Below, in pieces: positions 43,142 through 52,693 of a DNA stretch of 61,102 nucleotides. The notes below the pieces were generated by a model. That model did no database searches and was not told where the DNA came from. It worked only from the letters and a program-made list of their open reading frames with translations. The DNA comes from Alphaproteobacteria bacterium (GTDB lineage: Bacteria; Pseudomonadota; Alphaproteobacteria; ATCC43930; CGMCC-115725): the NCBI GenBank assembly GCA_030041385.1, contig JASHNY010000123.1, positions 1 to 61,102 of the forward strand, in the 5' to 3' direction. The translations under genes and the position numbers were made by a program. Positions within the stretch are counted from its first letter, which is position 1. Every line of letters starts with the position of its first letter.

Positions 43142-43549
43142 CTAGCATTCGACCGGCCCTCCGAGGAATTTTTCGACCATCGCCAGAAACTCCCGCAACA
43201 TGATCGGCTTGGCGATATAGGCGTCGCAGCCGCTGTCGCGGGTCCTGCGCTCGTCGCCGGACATGGCGAAGGCGGTAACGGCGATGACCGGAATGTCCCG
43301 CGTCGCCGCGTCGTGCTTGAGCCGCCTTGTCGCTTCGAGGCCCGAGATGTCGGGAAGCTGGATGTCCATCAGGATCAGATCGGGATGGCAGCGCCGGGCC
43401 AAGTCGAGGGCAACCTCGCCATGGCTGGCTTTCAGGATCGCGTAACCATGCGCCTCCAGCACATCGTTAAGCAACCGCATATTGAGATCGTTGTCCTCGA
43501 CGATCAGGATCCGTTTTGGGGCAGAGCGTGCGGACTCGTCACCCAGCAT
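43142..43549 (-). CDS. divK: DivK-like single-domain response regulator
   Basis: This 135-residue CheY-like receiver has no output domain. The acidic pocket is E18-D19 (LIVEDND), the phosphoacceptor D62 (LILMDIQLP), with TAFAMSGDE and the conserved lysine in YIAKPI. The sequence around DLNMRLLNDVLEAHGY is close to Caulobacter DivK, which relays cell-cycle phosphorylation between DivJ/PleC and CtrA regulation. The upstream 90 bases include an AT-rich stretch likely to hold its promoter. Confidence 0.9.
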   Translation of the reverse strand: MLGDESARSAPKRILIVEDNDLNMRLLNDVLEAHGYAILKASHGEVALDLARRCHPDLILMDIQLPDISGLEATRRLKHDAATRDIPVIAVTAFAMSGDERRTRDSGCDAYIAKPIMLREFLAMVEKFLGGPVEC

Positions 43550-43700
43550 GGCGATGGACCGTGCCGGCGCGCGAAGGCAGCGGCCGGCTTCGCGCGGACC
43601 CTAGCCGCAATCCCGGGGCTTTGCCGCGAAATTAGTGGTTAATTATTTAGAATTACATCTTTTTTGGCGGCGGCGAGTGCGGCCGCGGCGATCCGCCCGA

Positions 43701-44684
43701 TTAGTGAAGCCGCGGCGCCTTCATCATCCGGGTGCGATCGGTGGAGGCAATGCGCACGGTGCGCGCATCGTTGTCGCGCACGACCTGGAGCACCACCTCG
43801 CTGCCGGCCGGGCCGCTCGCCCATACCCGGCGCCAGAACGAAGCCAGGGTCGATACCGGCTCGTCGCGCACCGCGACGATTCGGTCGCCGGGCCTGAGCC
43901 CGCTTTTGATCGCCGGGCCGCGCTCCGACATGCCGGCGACAACGACGGCGTTGTCGTCCTCGACCTCGGCGGCGTAGAGCCCGAGCCACGGCCGCGGCGG
44001 GCGGTTGGGCCGGCCATAGGTCAGCATGTCGTCGAGAATCGCCGGCAGCAGGTCGATCGGCACGACCATGTTGACATCGCGGCGCAACTGGCGGCCGCTC
44101 GAATGCTGTACATGCAATGAGCCGATGCCGATCAGCATGCCTTCCGACGAGATCAGCGCGGCGCCGCCCCAGAACGGGTGCGCCGGCGCCGTGAAGATCG
44201 CGCGGTCCAGCAGGTACTCCCAGTGCCCGGCGAATTCCTGACGGGCGACGACCGTCGCCGCGATCGCATGGCGCCGCCCGCCCTCGGCGGCGATGATGGC
44301 GCGGTCGCCGGCGCCGACCCTCACCCCGGTGCCAAGCTCGATCGGCGACACCGCCAGCCGCCCGAGCGCCTGGACGAGACCGAAGCCGGTCTCCTGGTCA
44401 TAGGCGAGCAGGTGCCCCGGCACCGCCCCGCCGACGCTGGAGGTGAGCCAGATCGATTCCGCCTCGGTGATCAGGTAGCCGATGGTCAGCACCAGCCCGT
44501 CGCGCCGGATCAGGACGCCGCTGCCAGCGCGCTCGGTGCCCAGCGTCTGCGCCGTGAACGCATCCTCGGGGATCGTGGCCTGCAGCCCGAGAACGCCGGC
44601 CAGCGTGTTGTCGAGGTCGAACGCGCAATCCGCCGGCTTGGGCTGAAGCTCGCTCGGGATTTCCCATTCGATGTTTCGCGGCAT
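43701..44684 (-). CDS. HtrA-like (S1C) protein with PDZ domain and degenerate catalytic residues
   Basis: This 327-residue protein has a trypsin-like double barrel (residues about 25-225) followed by a PDZ domain ([19 protein letters not shown]). The catalytic positions do not match active HtrA proteases. Where LTNNHVV is expected it reads LTIGYLI (no histidine). The aspartate strand reads [10 protein letters not shown], and the GNSGGP serine motif is replaced by [11 protein letters not shown]. No signal peptide is evident, so it may be cytoplasmic. A pseudoprotease scaffold or regulator is likely. It is divergent from groES and upstream of divK. Confidence 0.82.
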   Translation of the reverse strand: MPRNIEWEIPSELQPKPADCAFDLDNTLAGVLGLQATIPEDAFTAQTLGTERAGSGVLIRRDGLVLTIGYLITEAESIWLTSSVGGAVPGHLLAYDQETGFGLVQALGRLAVSPIELGTGVRVGAGDRAIIAAEGGRRHAIAATVVARQEFAGHWEYLLDRAIFTAPAHPFWGGAALISSEGMLIGIGSLHVQHSSGRQLRRDVNMVVPIDLLPAILDDMLTYGRPNRPPRPWLGLYAAEVEDDNAVVVAGMSERGPAIKSGLRPGDRIVAVRDEPVSTLASFWRRVWASGPAGSEVVLQVVRDNDARTVRIASTDRTRMMKAPRLH

Positions 44685-44794
44685 GGTCGCGGCCCGTCGT
44701 TGGCAGTCTGCCGAGTATAACGCGCCCGAGAGTGCGCCGCCCCCATCATGTTGTCAAAGTCCTGCCGCGCCTGGGGTTCAAGGGCCCGGCGCGC

Positions 44795-44823
44795 TTGACA
44801 AGATTTTCACCCCCCACTATCTC
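44795..44823 (+). promoter_or_regulatory. Sigma70-type promoter of groESL
   Basis: TTGACA at 44795-44800 and TATCTC at 44818-44823 are separated by exactly 17 bases. Transcription would start near 44830, inside the CIRCE element. Confidence 0.8.
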
Positions 44824-44826
44824 AGC

Positions 44827-44850
44827 AGCACTCTTGTGCCAAGAGTGCTA
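44827..44850 (+). promoter_or_regulatory. CIRCE operator (HrcA binding site)
   Basis: AGCACTC-N9-GAGTGCTA matches the CIRCE inverted repeat (TTAGCACTC-N9-GAGTGCTAA) in both half-sites and the nine-base spacing. It overlaps the predicted transcription start and lies 35 bases before the groES ATG, so HrcA repression of groESL, relieved by heat shock, is expected. hrcA itself is not in the window. Confidence 0.95.
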
Positions 44851-44884
44851 CCGGGTAGAGCCAGAGCTTGCGAGGAGGGTTTTC

Positions 44885-46824
<1,940 letters not shown>

Positions 46825-46857
46825 CCTGTCCGAACCCTCTCGTTGTTACGGTTGCCG

Positions 46858-46894
46858 CTGCCTGCCCGGATTCCCTCCGGGCAGGCAGTTTTTT
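46858..46894 (+). terminator. Rho-independent terminator of groESL
   Basis: A perfect 12-bp stem (CTGCCTGCCCGG at 46858-46869 with CCGGGCAGGCAG at 46877-46888) closes a 7-base loop and is followed at once by TTTTTT. It starts 33 bases after the groEL stop. Confidence 0.95.
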
Positions 46895-46915
46895 GTCTGG
46901 CGCAGCCGGCGCGAT

Positions 46916-47018
46916 ACCCTCACCCTTCCCGTCGCCGGCGCGATGGGCCCCTTCGCTCTCCCGCATTGCGGGAGAGGGTGGCGAGCGGCGGCATCGCCGG
47001 CGCGAAACGGGTGAGGGG
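46916..47018. repeat. Family C palindromic repeat
   Basis: Outer ends CCCTCACCCTTCCCG and CGGGTGAGGGG are inverted, as are GTCGCCGGCGCGATG and CATCGCCGGCGCG. The centre has CTCTCCCGCATTGCGGGAGA, the same core hairpin as at 15609-15675. Its last bases form the purine-rich site before the GNAT start codon. Confidence 0.85.
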
Positions 47019-47019
47019 A

Positions 47020-47478
47020 ATGGACTTCACGATTCGCCCCGCGCGGCGCGCGGATGTGCCGGCGATCGTCGCCTTGCTCGCCGACGACCCGCTCGGGCGC
47101 GGCCGTGAGCTGCCTGCCGACCCGCTGCCCGCCGCCTATTGGCAAGCCTTCGACGCGATTGAGGCGCAGCCCGGCAATGCTCAGCTCGTCGCCGAGCGCG
47201 CCGGCGCCGTGGTCGGCTGTCTGCAGCTGACGATCATCCCCGGCCTGTCGCGGCGGGGCATGACGCGCGGGCTGATCGAGTCGGTGCGCGTTGCCGCGCC
47301 GTGCCGCAGCCAGGGCATCGGTGAAGAGCTGATCCGCCACGCCATCGCGCTCGCCCGCGCCAAAGGCTGCGGTCTCATGGAGCTGACCAGCGACAACTCG
47401 CGCGGCGACGCCCACCGGTTTTACACGCGGCTCGGCTTTGCCGCGAGTCATGTCGGCATGAAGTTGATGCTGGAGTGA
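47020..47478 (+). CDS. GNAT-family N-acetyltransferase
   Basis: This 152-residue acetyl-CoA-dependent acetyltransferase starts DFTIRPARRADV, with acetyl-CoA-binding motif A as SVRVAAPCRSQGIGEELIRHAI (R/QxxGxG/A loop) and a C-terminal HRFYTRLGFAAS strand. The acceptor substrate is not predictable. The ribosome binding site (GTGAGGGGA) is contributed by the end of a family C repeat. Confidence 0.9.
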   Translation: MDFTIRPARRADVPAIVALLADDPLGRGRELPADPLPAAYWQAFDAIEAQPGNAQLVAERAGAVVGCLQLTIIPGLSRRGMTRGLIESVRVAAPCRSQGIGEELIRHAIALARAKGCGLMELTSDNSRGDAHRFYTRLGFAASHVGMKLMLE

Positions 47479-47563
47479 CTCCACGGCAGTCGCGCCGGGC
47501 AGGGTTGCTGTTGTGCGACGTGGCGAATCCTTGTCACGCGGCAGCGCGCCTCCCATACTGACG

Positions 47564-48151
47564 ATGATGCGGCGACCTGCGACCAACCCGGTTTTCGCGC
47601 CGGAACCCGAACCGCCCGCCCGGCTATGCGATCATCCCGGGTGCGAGTGCGGCGGGGATTACCGTGCGCCGCGTTCGCGGCTCGAGCTCGACCGCTATTA
47701 CTGGTTTTGCATCGATCACGTGCGGGAATACAACGCCGCGTGGAACTATTACGCCGGGATGAGCGAGAGCGAGATCGAACGGGAGATCCGCCACGACACG
47801 GTTTGGCAGCGCCCGAGCTGGAAGCTCGGCGCGCGCCACGGCCCGGCCTATCAGGCGCAGGTGCGCGACCCGTTCGGCTTTTACGCCAGCGGCGAGGCAG
47901 GCACCCGCCCGAACGGCGGCCGCAACCGGGACCGCGGCGACGCGCCGGCGCGCGCGGCCTCCGCGACCGAACAGGCGTTGGCGGTTTTCGATATCGACCC
48001 GCCCTTCACCCCGCTGCGCCTCAAATCGCGCTACAAGGCCCTCGTTAAAATGCACCATCCCGATGCTCATGGCGGCGACAAGGCCGCCGAGGAGAAGCTC
48101 AAGATCATCAACCAAGCCTACGCCACCTTGAAAGCCAGCTATTTCGGCTGA
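47564..48151 (+). CDS. J-domain (DnaJ-like) protein of the cobST locus
   Basis: This 195-residue protein has a C-terminal J domain (about residues 130-195) with the essential HPD in KMHHPDAHGG. The N-terminal half carries a cysteine/histidine cluster (LCDHPGCECGG then YYWFCIDHVREYN) that could bind zinc. This architecture is common in alphaproteobacteria immediately upstream of cobS. The J domain would stimulate DnaK, perhaps for assembly of the cobaltochelatase; that role is inference from position. ATGs at 47564 and 47567 are both possible. Confidence 0.88.
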   Translation: MMRRPATNPVFAPEPEPPARLCDHPGCECGGDYRAPRSRLELDRYYWFCIDHVREYNAAWNYYAGMSESEIEREIRHDTVWQRPSWKLGARHGPAYQAQVRDPFGFYASGEAGTRPNGGRNRDRGDAPARAASATEQALAVFDIDPPFTPLRLKSRYKALVKMHHPDAHGGDKAAEEKLKIINQAYATLKASYFG

Positions 48152-48206
48152 ACAATAGGGCGACAAGGCTGACCTTCCCTACCCTCGATCAGGACACTCG
48201 AAAATA

Positions 48207-49208
48207 ATGCCTACCGTAGAACCAGCGGAATTGGCACCGACCCCGGTCGGCATGCCCGACATCACGGTCTCGGTGCGTCAAACCTTCGGGATCGACAGCG
48301 ACCTTCAAGTTCCGGCCTTCAGCATGCCGAGCGAGCATGTGCCCGACCTTGACGACGCCTACCGTTTCGATCGCGACACGACCCTGGCAATCCTCGCCGG
48401 GTTCGCCTTCAACCGGCGGGTCATGATCCAGGGCTATCACGGCACCGGCAAATCGACCCATGTCGAGCAGGTCGCCTCGCGCCTCAACTGGCCGTGCATC
48501 CGGGTCAACCTCGACAGCCACATCAGCCGCATCGATCTCGTCGGCAAGGACGCGATCGTACTGCGCGACAACAAGCAGGTGACCGAGTTCCGCGAGGGGC
48601 TCTTGCCTTGGGCGTTGCAGCATCCGGTGGCGCTGTGCTTCGACGAATATGATGCCGGGCGCCCGGATGTGATGTTCGTGATCCAGCGCGTGCTGGAGGT
48701 GGACGGCAAATTGACCCTGCTGGACCAGAACCGGGTGATCCGGCCGCACAAGGCGTTTCGCCTGTTCTCGACCGCCAACACGGTCGGGCTCGGCGACACC
48801 AGCGGGCTTTACCACGGCACCCAGCAGATCAACCAGGGCCAGATGGACCGCTGGAACATCGTCACCGCCCTCAACTATCTGCCGCACGACACCGAGTGCG
48901 AGATCGTGCTGGCCAAGGTGCCTTCCTACGACAACGAGGAGGGAAGGCGCCGGATCAGCGCGATGGTGGCGTGCGCCGACCTCACCCGCAACGGCTTCAT
49001 CAACGGCGACATCTCCACCGTGATGTCGCCGCGCACGGTCATGACCTGGGCCGAAAACGCGAAAATCTTCAACGATGTCGCGTTCGCCTTCCGGCTCACC
49101 TTCCTGAACAAGTGCGACGAGACCGAGCGGCCGGCCGTGGCCGAGTACTACCAGCGCTGCTTCGGTACCGAACTCGCCGAGACCGGCATCAACGCGACGC
49201 TGATGTGA
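48207..49208 (+). CDS. cobS: Cobaltochelatase subunit CobS
   Basis: This 333-residue AAA+ ATPase of the aerobic cobalamin pathway has Walker [10 protein letters not shown] near residue 76, Walker B-like [10 protein letters not shown], a sensor STANTVG and a CobS-typical start ([14 protein letters not shown]). With CobT and CobN it inserts Co(II) into hydrogenobyrinic acid a,c-diamide. cobT follows in the same direction after a family D repeat. cobN is not in the window. Confidence 0.97.
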   Translation: MPTVEPAELAPTPVGMPDITVSVRQTFGIDSDLQVPAFSMPSEHVPDLDDAYRFDRDTTLAILAGFAFNRRVMIQGYHGTGKSTHVEQVASRLNWPCIRVNLDSHISRIDLVGKDAIVLRDNKQVTEFREGLLPWALQHPVALCFDEYDAGRPDVMFVIQRVLEVDGKLTLLDQNRVIRPHKAFRLFSTANTVGLGDTSGLYHGTQQINQGQMDRWNIVTALNYLPHDTECEIVLAKVPSYDNEEGRRRISAMVACADLTRNGFINGDISTVMSPRTVMTWAENAKIFNDVAFAFRLTFLNKCDETERPAVAEYYQRCFGTELAETGINATLM

Positions 49209-49228
49209 GTGCGGAGCGGGTCTATGGT

Positions 49229-49314
49229 GTCGTTGCGAGCGCGGCGAAGCAACCTCGCCCCGACGGAAGCCCAAGCGGCATGAGATTGCCGCCCTTCGGG
49301 CTCCTCGCAATGAC
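49229..49314. repeat. Family D palindromic repeat between cobS and cobT
   Basis: GTCGTTGCGAGCGCGGCGAA at one end and GAGATTGCCGC ... CTCCTCGCAATGAC at the other form inverted ends. The unit nearly fills the 135-base gap between cobS and cobT. Confidence 0.75.
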
Positions 49315-49343
49315 TGGGAATTTGTGAAGCGGGCGGAGGCGTC

Positions 49344-51194
49344 GTGTCGCAGGATTTCTCGCCGGCCGAAATCTTCAAGCGCGCGACCGCATCGACATTG
49401 CGGGCGATTGCGGAGCGCGATGACCTGACGATCGGCTTCGGACCCGAGCCTGCCGGGGTTTCGGGCGTTCGGGTCAAACTGCCCAACCCGGCGCGCGACC
49501 TGCCGCCCGACGAGGCGGCGCAGTTGCGCGGCGCCGCCGACAGCCTGGCGTTGCGGCTCAAGTACCACGACGATGCGATCCACGCCAAACGCCTGCCGGG
49601 CGGCCCGCTGGCGCGGTCGATCTTTGAGGCGGTCGAGCAGGCGCGGGTCGAGGCGCTGGGCGCGCGGCGTATGGCCGGCGTTGCCCACAATATCGGCGCA
49701 ATGCTCGACGAGCAGTACCGCCGCCAGGGTTTCGAGCGGATCACCGAGCGGACCGAGAGCACGATGGCCGAGGCGGTGCGGCTGTTGACCCGCGAGGCGC
49801 TGACCCGCGAGGCGCCGCCGCCCTCGGCCAGGCGCGTCGTCGATCTGTGGCGGCCGTGGCTCGAAGGCAAGATTGCGCGCGATCTGAGCGAGCTTGACCG
49901 CTCGATCCTCGATCAAGACGCCTATGCCCGCATCACCCGGCAGATGATCCAGGACATGGATCTCGATCTCGGCGAGATCGATGAATCCGATTCGGACGAT
50001 CAGCAAAGCCAGGGCGACGAGGCGGAAGGCGACAACCAGACCGACAGCGGCGAAAGCGCCGCCACCGGGGCGCAGCCCTCAATGGACGGCGCGCCCGCCG
50101 ACAGCGCCGGCGACGACGCCGAGGAAGACGGCGAGGCCGATGCCGACGGCGAGATGATGCCCGGCTCCAGCGACGACGATCCCGGCCGGCCCGGCCGGCC
50201 CGGCATGCTGCCGCGCGCCCGCGGCGACGACACTGCGGTCTATCGCGTGTTCAACAGCGAAGCCGACGAGGTCGTCGACGCCGAGGAATTGTGCGATACC
50301 GACGAGTTGACCCGGCTTCGCCACCTGCTCGACCAGCAGCTCTCCCACCTGCAAAGCGTGATCGCCCGCCTCGCCAACCGCCTGCAGCGCCGGCTGCTCG
50401 CCAAGCAGACCCGCGCCTGGGAATTCGATCTCGACGAGGGCATCCTCGACGCGGCGCGGCTGGCGCGCGTCGTCGCCAACCCGATCCTGCCGCTCGCCTA
50501 CAAGCGCGAGCGCGAGATGGAGTTCCGCGACACCGTCGTCACCCTGCTGATCGACAATTCGGGCTCGATGCGCGGCCGCCCGATCACGGTGGCGGCGATG
50601 AGCGCCGACATCCTCGCGCGCACGCTCGAACGCTGCGGCGTCAAGGTCGAGATTCTCGGCTTCACGACGCGGGCGTGGAAAGGCGGCCAGGCGCGCGAGC
50701 GCTGGATCGCCGCCGGCAAGCCGGCCAACCCGGGCCGTCTCAACGACCTCCGCCACATCGTCTACAAGGCGGCGGACGCACCGTGGCGCCGCGCCCGGCG
50801 CAGCCTCGGCCTGATGCTGCGCGAAGGCATCCTGAAGGAAAACATCGACGGCGAGGCGCTGGCCTGGGCCTATAACCGCCTGCTCGGCCGGCCCGAGGAA
50901 CGGCGCATCCTGATGGTCATCTCCGACGGCGCCCCGGTCGACGATTCGACCCTGTCGGTCAATCCCGGCAACTACCTCGAAAAGCATCTGCGCGAGGTGA
51001 TCCGCGACATCGAGCGCGGCGGCAGCGTGGAGTTGACCGCGATCGGCATCGGCCACGACGTCACCCGCTACTATCGCCGCGCGGTCACCATCGTCGATGC
51101 CGAGCAATTGGGCGGCGTCATGCTCGAACGGCTGGCCGAATTGTTCGAGGAAGAGGAAACCCTGCCCCGCGGCCGGCGCCGCGCCGCGGCTTAG
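49344..51194 (+). CDS. cobT: Cobaltochelatase subunit CobT
   Basis: This 616-residue partner of CobS has an N-terminal helical domain (residues about 1-210). A long acidic linker rich in Asp/Glu follows (about 210-300), then a C-terminal von Willebrand factor A domain with an intact MIDAS motif (DNSGSMRG near residue 410). The start lies at GTGTCG... with GGGCGGAGG upstream. It acts with CobS as the AAA+ motor of cobalt chelation. Confidence 0.96.
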   Translation: MSQDFSPAEIFKRATASTLRAIAERDDLTIGFGPEPAGVSGVRVKLPNPARDLPPDEAAQLRGAADSLALRLKYHDDAIHAKRLPGGPLARSIFEAVEQARVEALGARRMAGVAHNIGAMLDEQYRRQGFERITERTESTMAEAVRLLTREALTREAPPPSARRVVDLWRPWLEGKIARDLSELDRSILDQDAYARITRQMIQDMDLDLGEIDESDSDDQQSQGDEAEGDNQTDSGESAATGAQPSMDGAPADSAGDDAEEDGEADADGEMMPGSSDDDPGRPGRPGMLPRARGDDTAVYRVFNSEADEVVDAEELCDTDELTRLRHLLDQQLSHLQSVIARLANRLQRRLLAKQTRAWEFDLDEGILDAARLARVVANPILPLAYKREREMEFRDTVVTLLIDNSGSMRGRPITVAAMSADILARTLERCGVKVEILGFTTRAWKGGQARERWIAAGKPANPGRLNDLRHIVYKAADAPWRRARRSLGLMLREGILKENIDGEALAWAYNRLLGRPEERRILMVISDGAPVDDSTLSVNPGNYLEKHLREVIRDIERGGSVELTAIGIGHDVTRYYRRAVTIVDAEQLGGVMLERLAELFEEEETLPRGRRRAAA

Positions 51195-51211
51195 GAGGGC
51201 GGCCTCGGTAC

Positions 51212-51396
51212 GCCGCCCGCTGTCGTTCCTCATCGTGAGGAGCGCCCGCAGGGCGCGTCTCGAACGACGCACGATCCGGCCTGAGCAAATTGCCGCCCGC
51301 TCAGGATGAGGGAGGCCTGAGCATGCCGCCCGCTGTCGTTCCTCATCGTGAGGAGCGCCCGCAGGGCGCGTCTCGAACGACGCACGATCCGGCCTG
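51212..51396. repeat. Identical 72-bp direct duplication of a family B unit
   Basis: Copies at 51212-51283 and 51325-51396 are identical over 72 bases by eye. Each holds the B hairpin CATCGTGAGGAGCGCCC ... GGGCGCGTCTCGAACGACG. They lie between the convergent cobT and NiCoT-like genes and could also help stop transcription. Confidence 0.9.
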
Positions 51397-51413
51397 GCCA
51401 ACCGGCAGCCGGC

Positions 51414-52280
51414 TCACACCGTCGCCGCGATCCCGAACGCCAGCCCGATTGCGGCGATAAGCCCGCCGCTCAGCACCTCGCCATAGCGCTCCAACCTGGC
51501 GAGGTTCATGCGCTGCAATGAGGCCGTCGAGCCGACGCACAGCACGACGTAGGTGGCGATCGTGCTGGCCGCGAAGGCGACGGCCATCGGCCCGATCAGC
51601 CCGCCGCCGTACGACCCCGCGGCAAAGAATACCGGGATGCCCTCGACCATCGGCGACGAGCCGAGGATCAGCACCAGCGCCCCGCGCCCGGGCATCCGGT
51701 GGCGATGGCGGTGCAACGGCGGCTCCCCCGCCGCGGAGATGTCGTGCTCCGTCCCGCCCTCATGGTCGTGCCAGTGCACGTGCGGCAGCCCGCCGCCATG
51801 GCGGTGGATGTGGCGATGCCGCAGCGCCACGGCGACGCCGGCCCCTGCCGCCGCATACAGGGGGTCGGCGATCCATTCCGGCTCGTCGTCATCGTGGCGA
51901 TGATGACCGTGGCGATGGTCGTGGTGATGGCGATGGGCGTGGCCGTGGCGGCGAGCCTGCCGGCCCGGCAATTCGCGCCAGGCCGAAACCGCGACCCAGG
52001 CGCCGAAGGCGACCAGCGCCGCGCTCGACGCAAGGTCGACGACGGCGCCGAAGCGCCGGGCCAGTGCCGCGCCGCCGAACCAGACGGCGAGGCCGAGCAG
52101 CACGGTCGACATGACATGGCCGAACCCGGCCCGTGCCGCGGCCCAGGCGGTCTCGCCGCGGGACCAGCCCTGCTGCCGGGCGAGGATCGCGATCGGCAGC
52201 CAGTGGTCGGGCACGACCGTGTGCAATACCCCGACGGCGACGACCCCGCCGATCAACAGCAGTTGCGGCGCGGCGGTCAT
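51414..52280 (-). CDS. His-rich NiCoT/RcnA-like membrane protein, probable Ni/Co transporter
   Basis: This 288-residue protein has about six membrane helices. The second part of helix 1 carries H20-x4-D25-H26 (LHTVVPDHW), the HX4DH pattern of nickel/cobalt permeases. A long central loop is packed with histidines (GHAHRHHHDHRHGHHRH, RHRHIHRH, HVHWHDHE), as in RcnA/NicO-type metal transporters. Import or export cannot be decided from sequence. It is the second gene of a coupled pair: its ATG overlaps the XRE regulator's stop (ATGA). It converges on cobT, which fits cobalt homeostasis. Confidence 0.75.
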   Translation of the reverse strand: MTAAPQLLLIGGVVAVGVLHTVVPDHWLPIAILARQQGWSRGETAWAAARAGFGHVMSTVLLGLAVWFGGAALARRFGAVVDLASSAALVAFGAWVAVSAWRELPGRQARRHGHAHRHHHDHRHGHHRHDDDEPEWIADPLYAAAGAGVAVALRHRHIHRHGGGLPHVHWHDHEGGTEHDISAAGEPPLHRHRHRMPGRGALVLILGSSPMVEGIPVFFAAGSYGGGLIGPMAVAFAASTIATYVVLCVGSTASLQRMNLARLERYGEVLSGGLIAAIGLAFGIAATV

Positions 52281-52612
52281 GTTTCGTCGCCGTGCGTGTG
52301 CCGGTGGTCGGGATCGTCGTGGCGGTGCGGGTGGGTATGCCGCGTGCCGTCCGCATGCTCGTGCTCGTGCTCGTGAAAGACGATTTCGAGCCGGCGGCCG
52401 AAGGCCGCGGCGATGCGGCACAGCGTCTTGAGGCTCGGCACGTGATCGCCGCGCTCGAGGCGCGAGATCATCGATTCGGTCATCCCCAATCGCTGCGCCA
52501 GCTGCCTCTGCGTTTCGCCGGACGCCGTGCGCAGCGCCAGCAATTTGTGCGCGCACTGAACCCCGATCGCGGCATCGTCATGCGTCGTGGAGACGGCCGC
52601 GGCGTGCTTCAT
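52277..52612 (-). CDS. XRE-family regulator with a histidine-rich C-terminal tail
   Basis: This 111-residue protein has a Cro/C1-type helix-turn-helix (about residues 30-65: TQRQLAQRLGMTESMISRLE). The tail holds 11 histidines in about 35 residues (FHEHEHEH, RHTHPHRH, DHRHTH). The tail looks like a metal-binding sensor attached to a minimal DNA-binding domain. Two matching dyads lie just upstream (52626-52667), and the NiCoT-like gene is translationally coupled downstream. A Ni/Co-responsive autoregulated repressor is the working inference. The ATG at 52612 is preferred; a TTG at 52633 lies inside an operator. Confidence 0.82.
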   Translation of the reverse strand: MKHAAAVSTTHDDAAIGVQCAHKLLALRTASGETQRQLAQRLGMTESMISRLERGDHVPSLKTLCRIAAAFGRRLEIVFHEHEHEHADGTRHTHPHRHDDPDHRHTHGDET

Positions 52613-52625
52613 GATGATACCCGTT

Positions 52626-52677
52626 CTTAGCAAATTCGCTAAGTCCGACCTTAGCGAAAATGCTAAGTGCGGGTCAA
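52626..52677 (-). promoter_or_regulatory. Twin dyad operators and promoter of the XRE-NiCoT pair
   Basis: CTTAGC-aaattc-GCTAAG (52626-52643) and CTTAGC-gaaaat-GCTAAG (52650-52667) are two perfect 6-bp dyads with identical half-sites, centred 24 bases apart. On the minus strand TTGACC (52677-52672) and TAAGGT (52653-52648) can be read as -35 and -10 with an 18-base spacer, so both dyads overlap the promoter, the layout of an autorepressor. Confidence 0.8.
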
Positions 52678-52693
52678 GCGAGCGGCGCCCGGG

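Noticed and set aside
43637-43642. TTAACC upstream of divK as a CtrA site
   Set aside because: Only one half-site is present; no TTAA lies seven bases away, so the evidence is too weak.
48152-48206. Cobalamin riboswitch or other metabolite-binding leader before cobS
   Set aside because: The gap is only 55 bases and shows no B12-box-like sequence; none was seen upstream of the MetE-like or NiCoT-like genes either.
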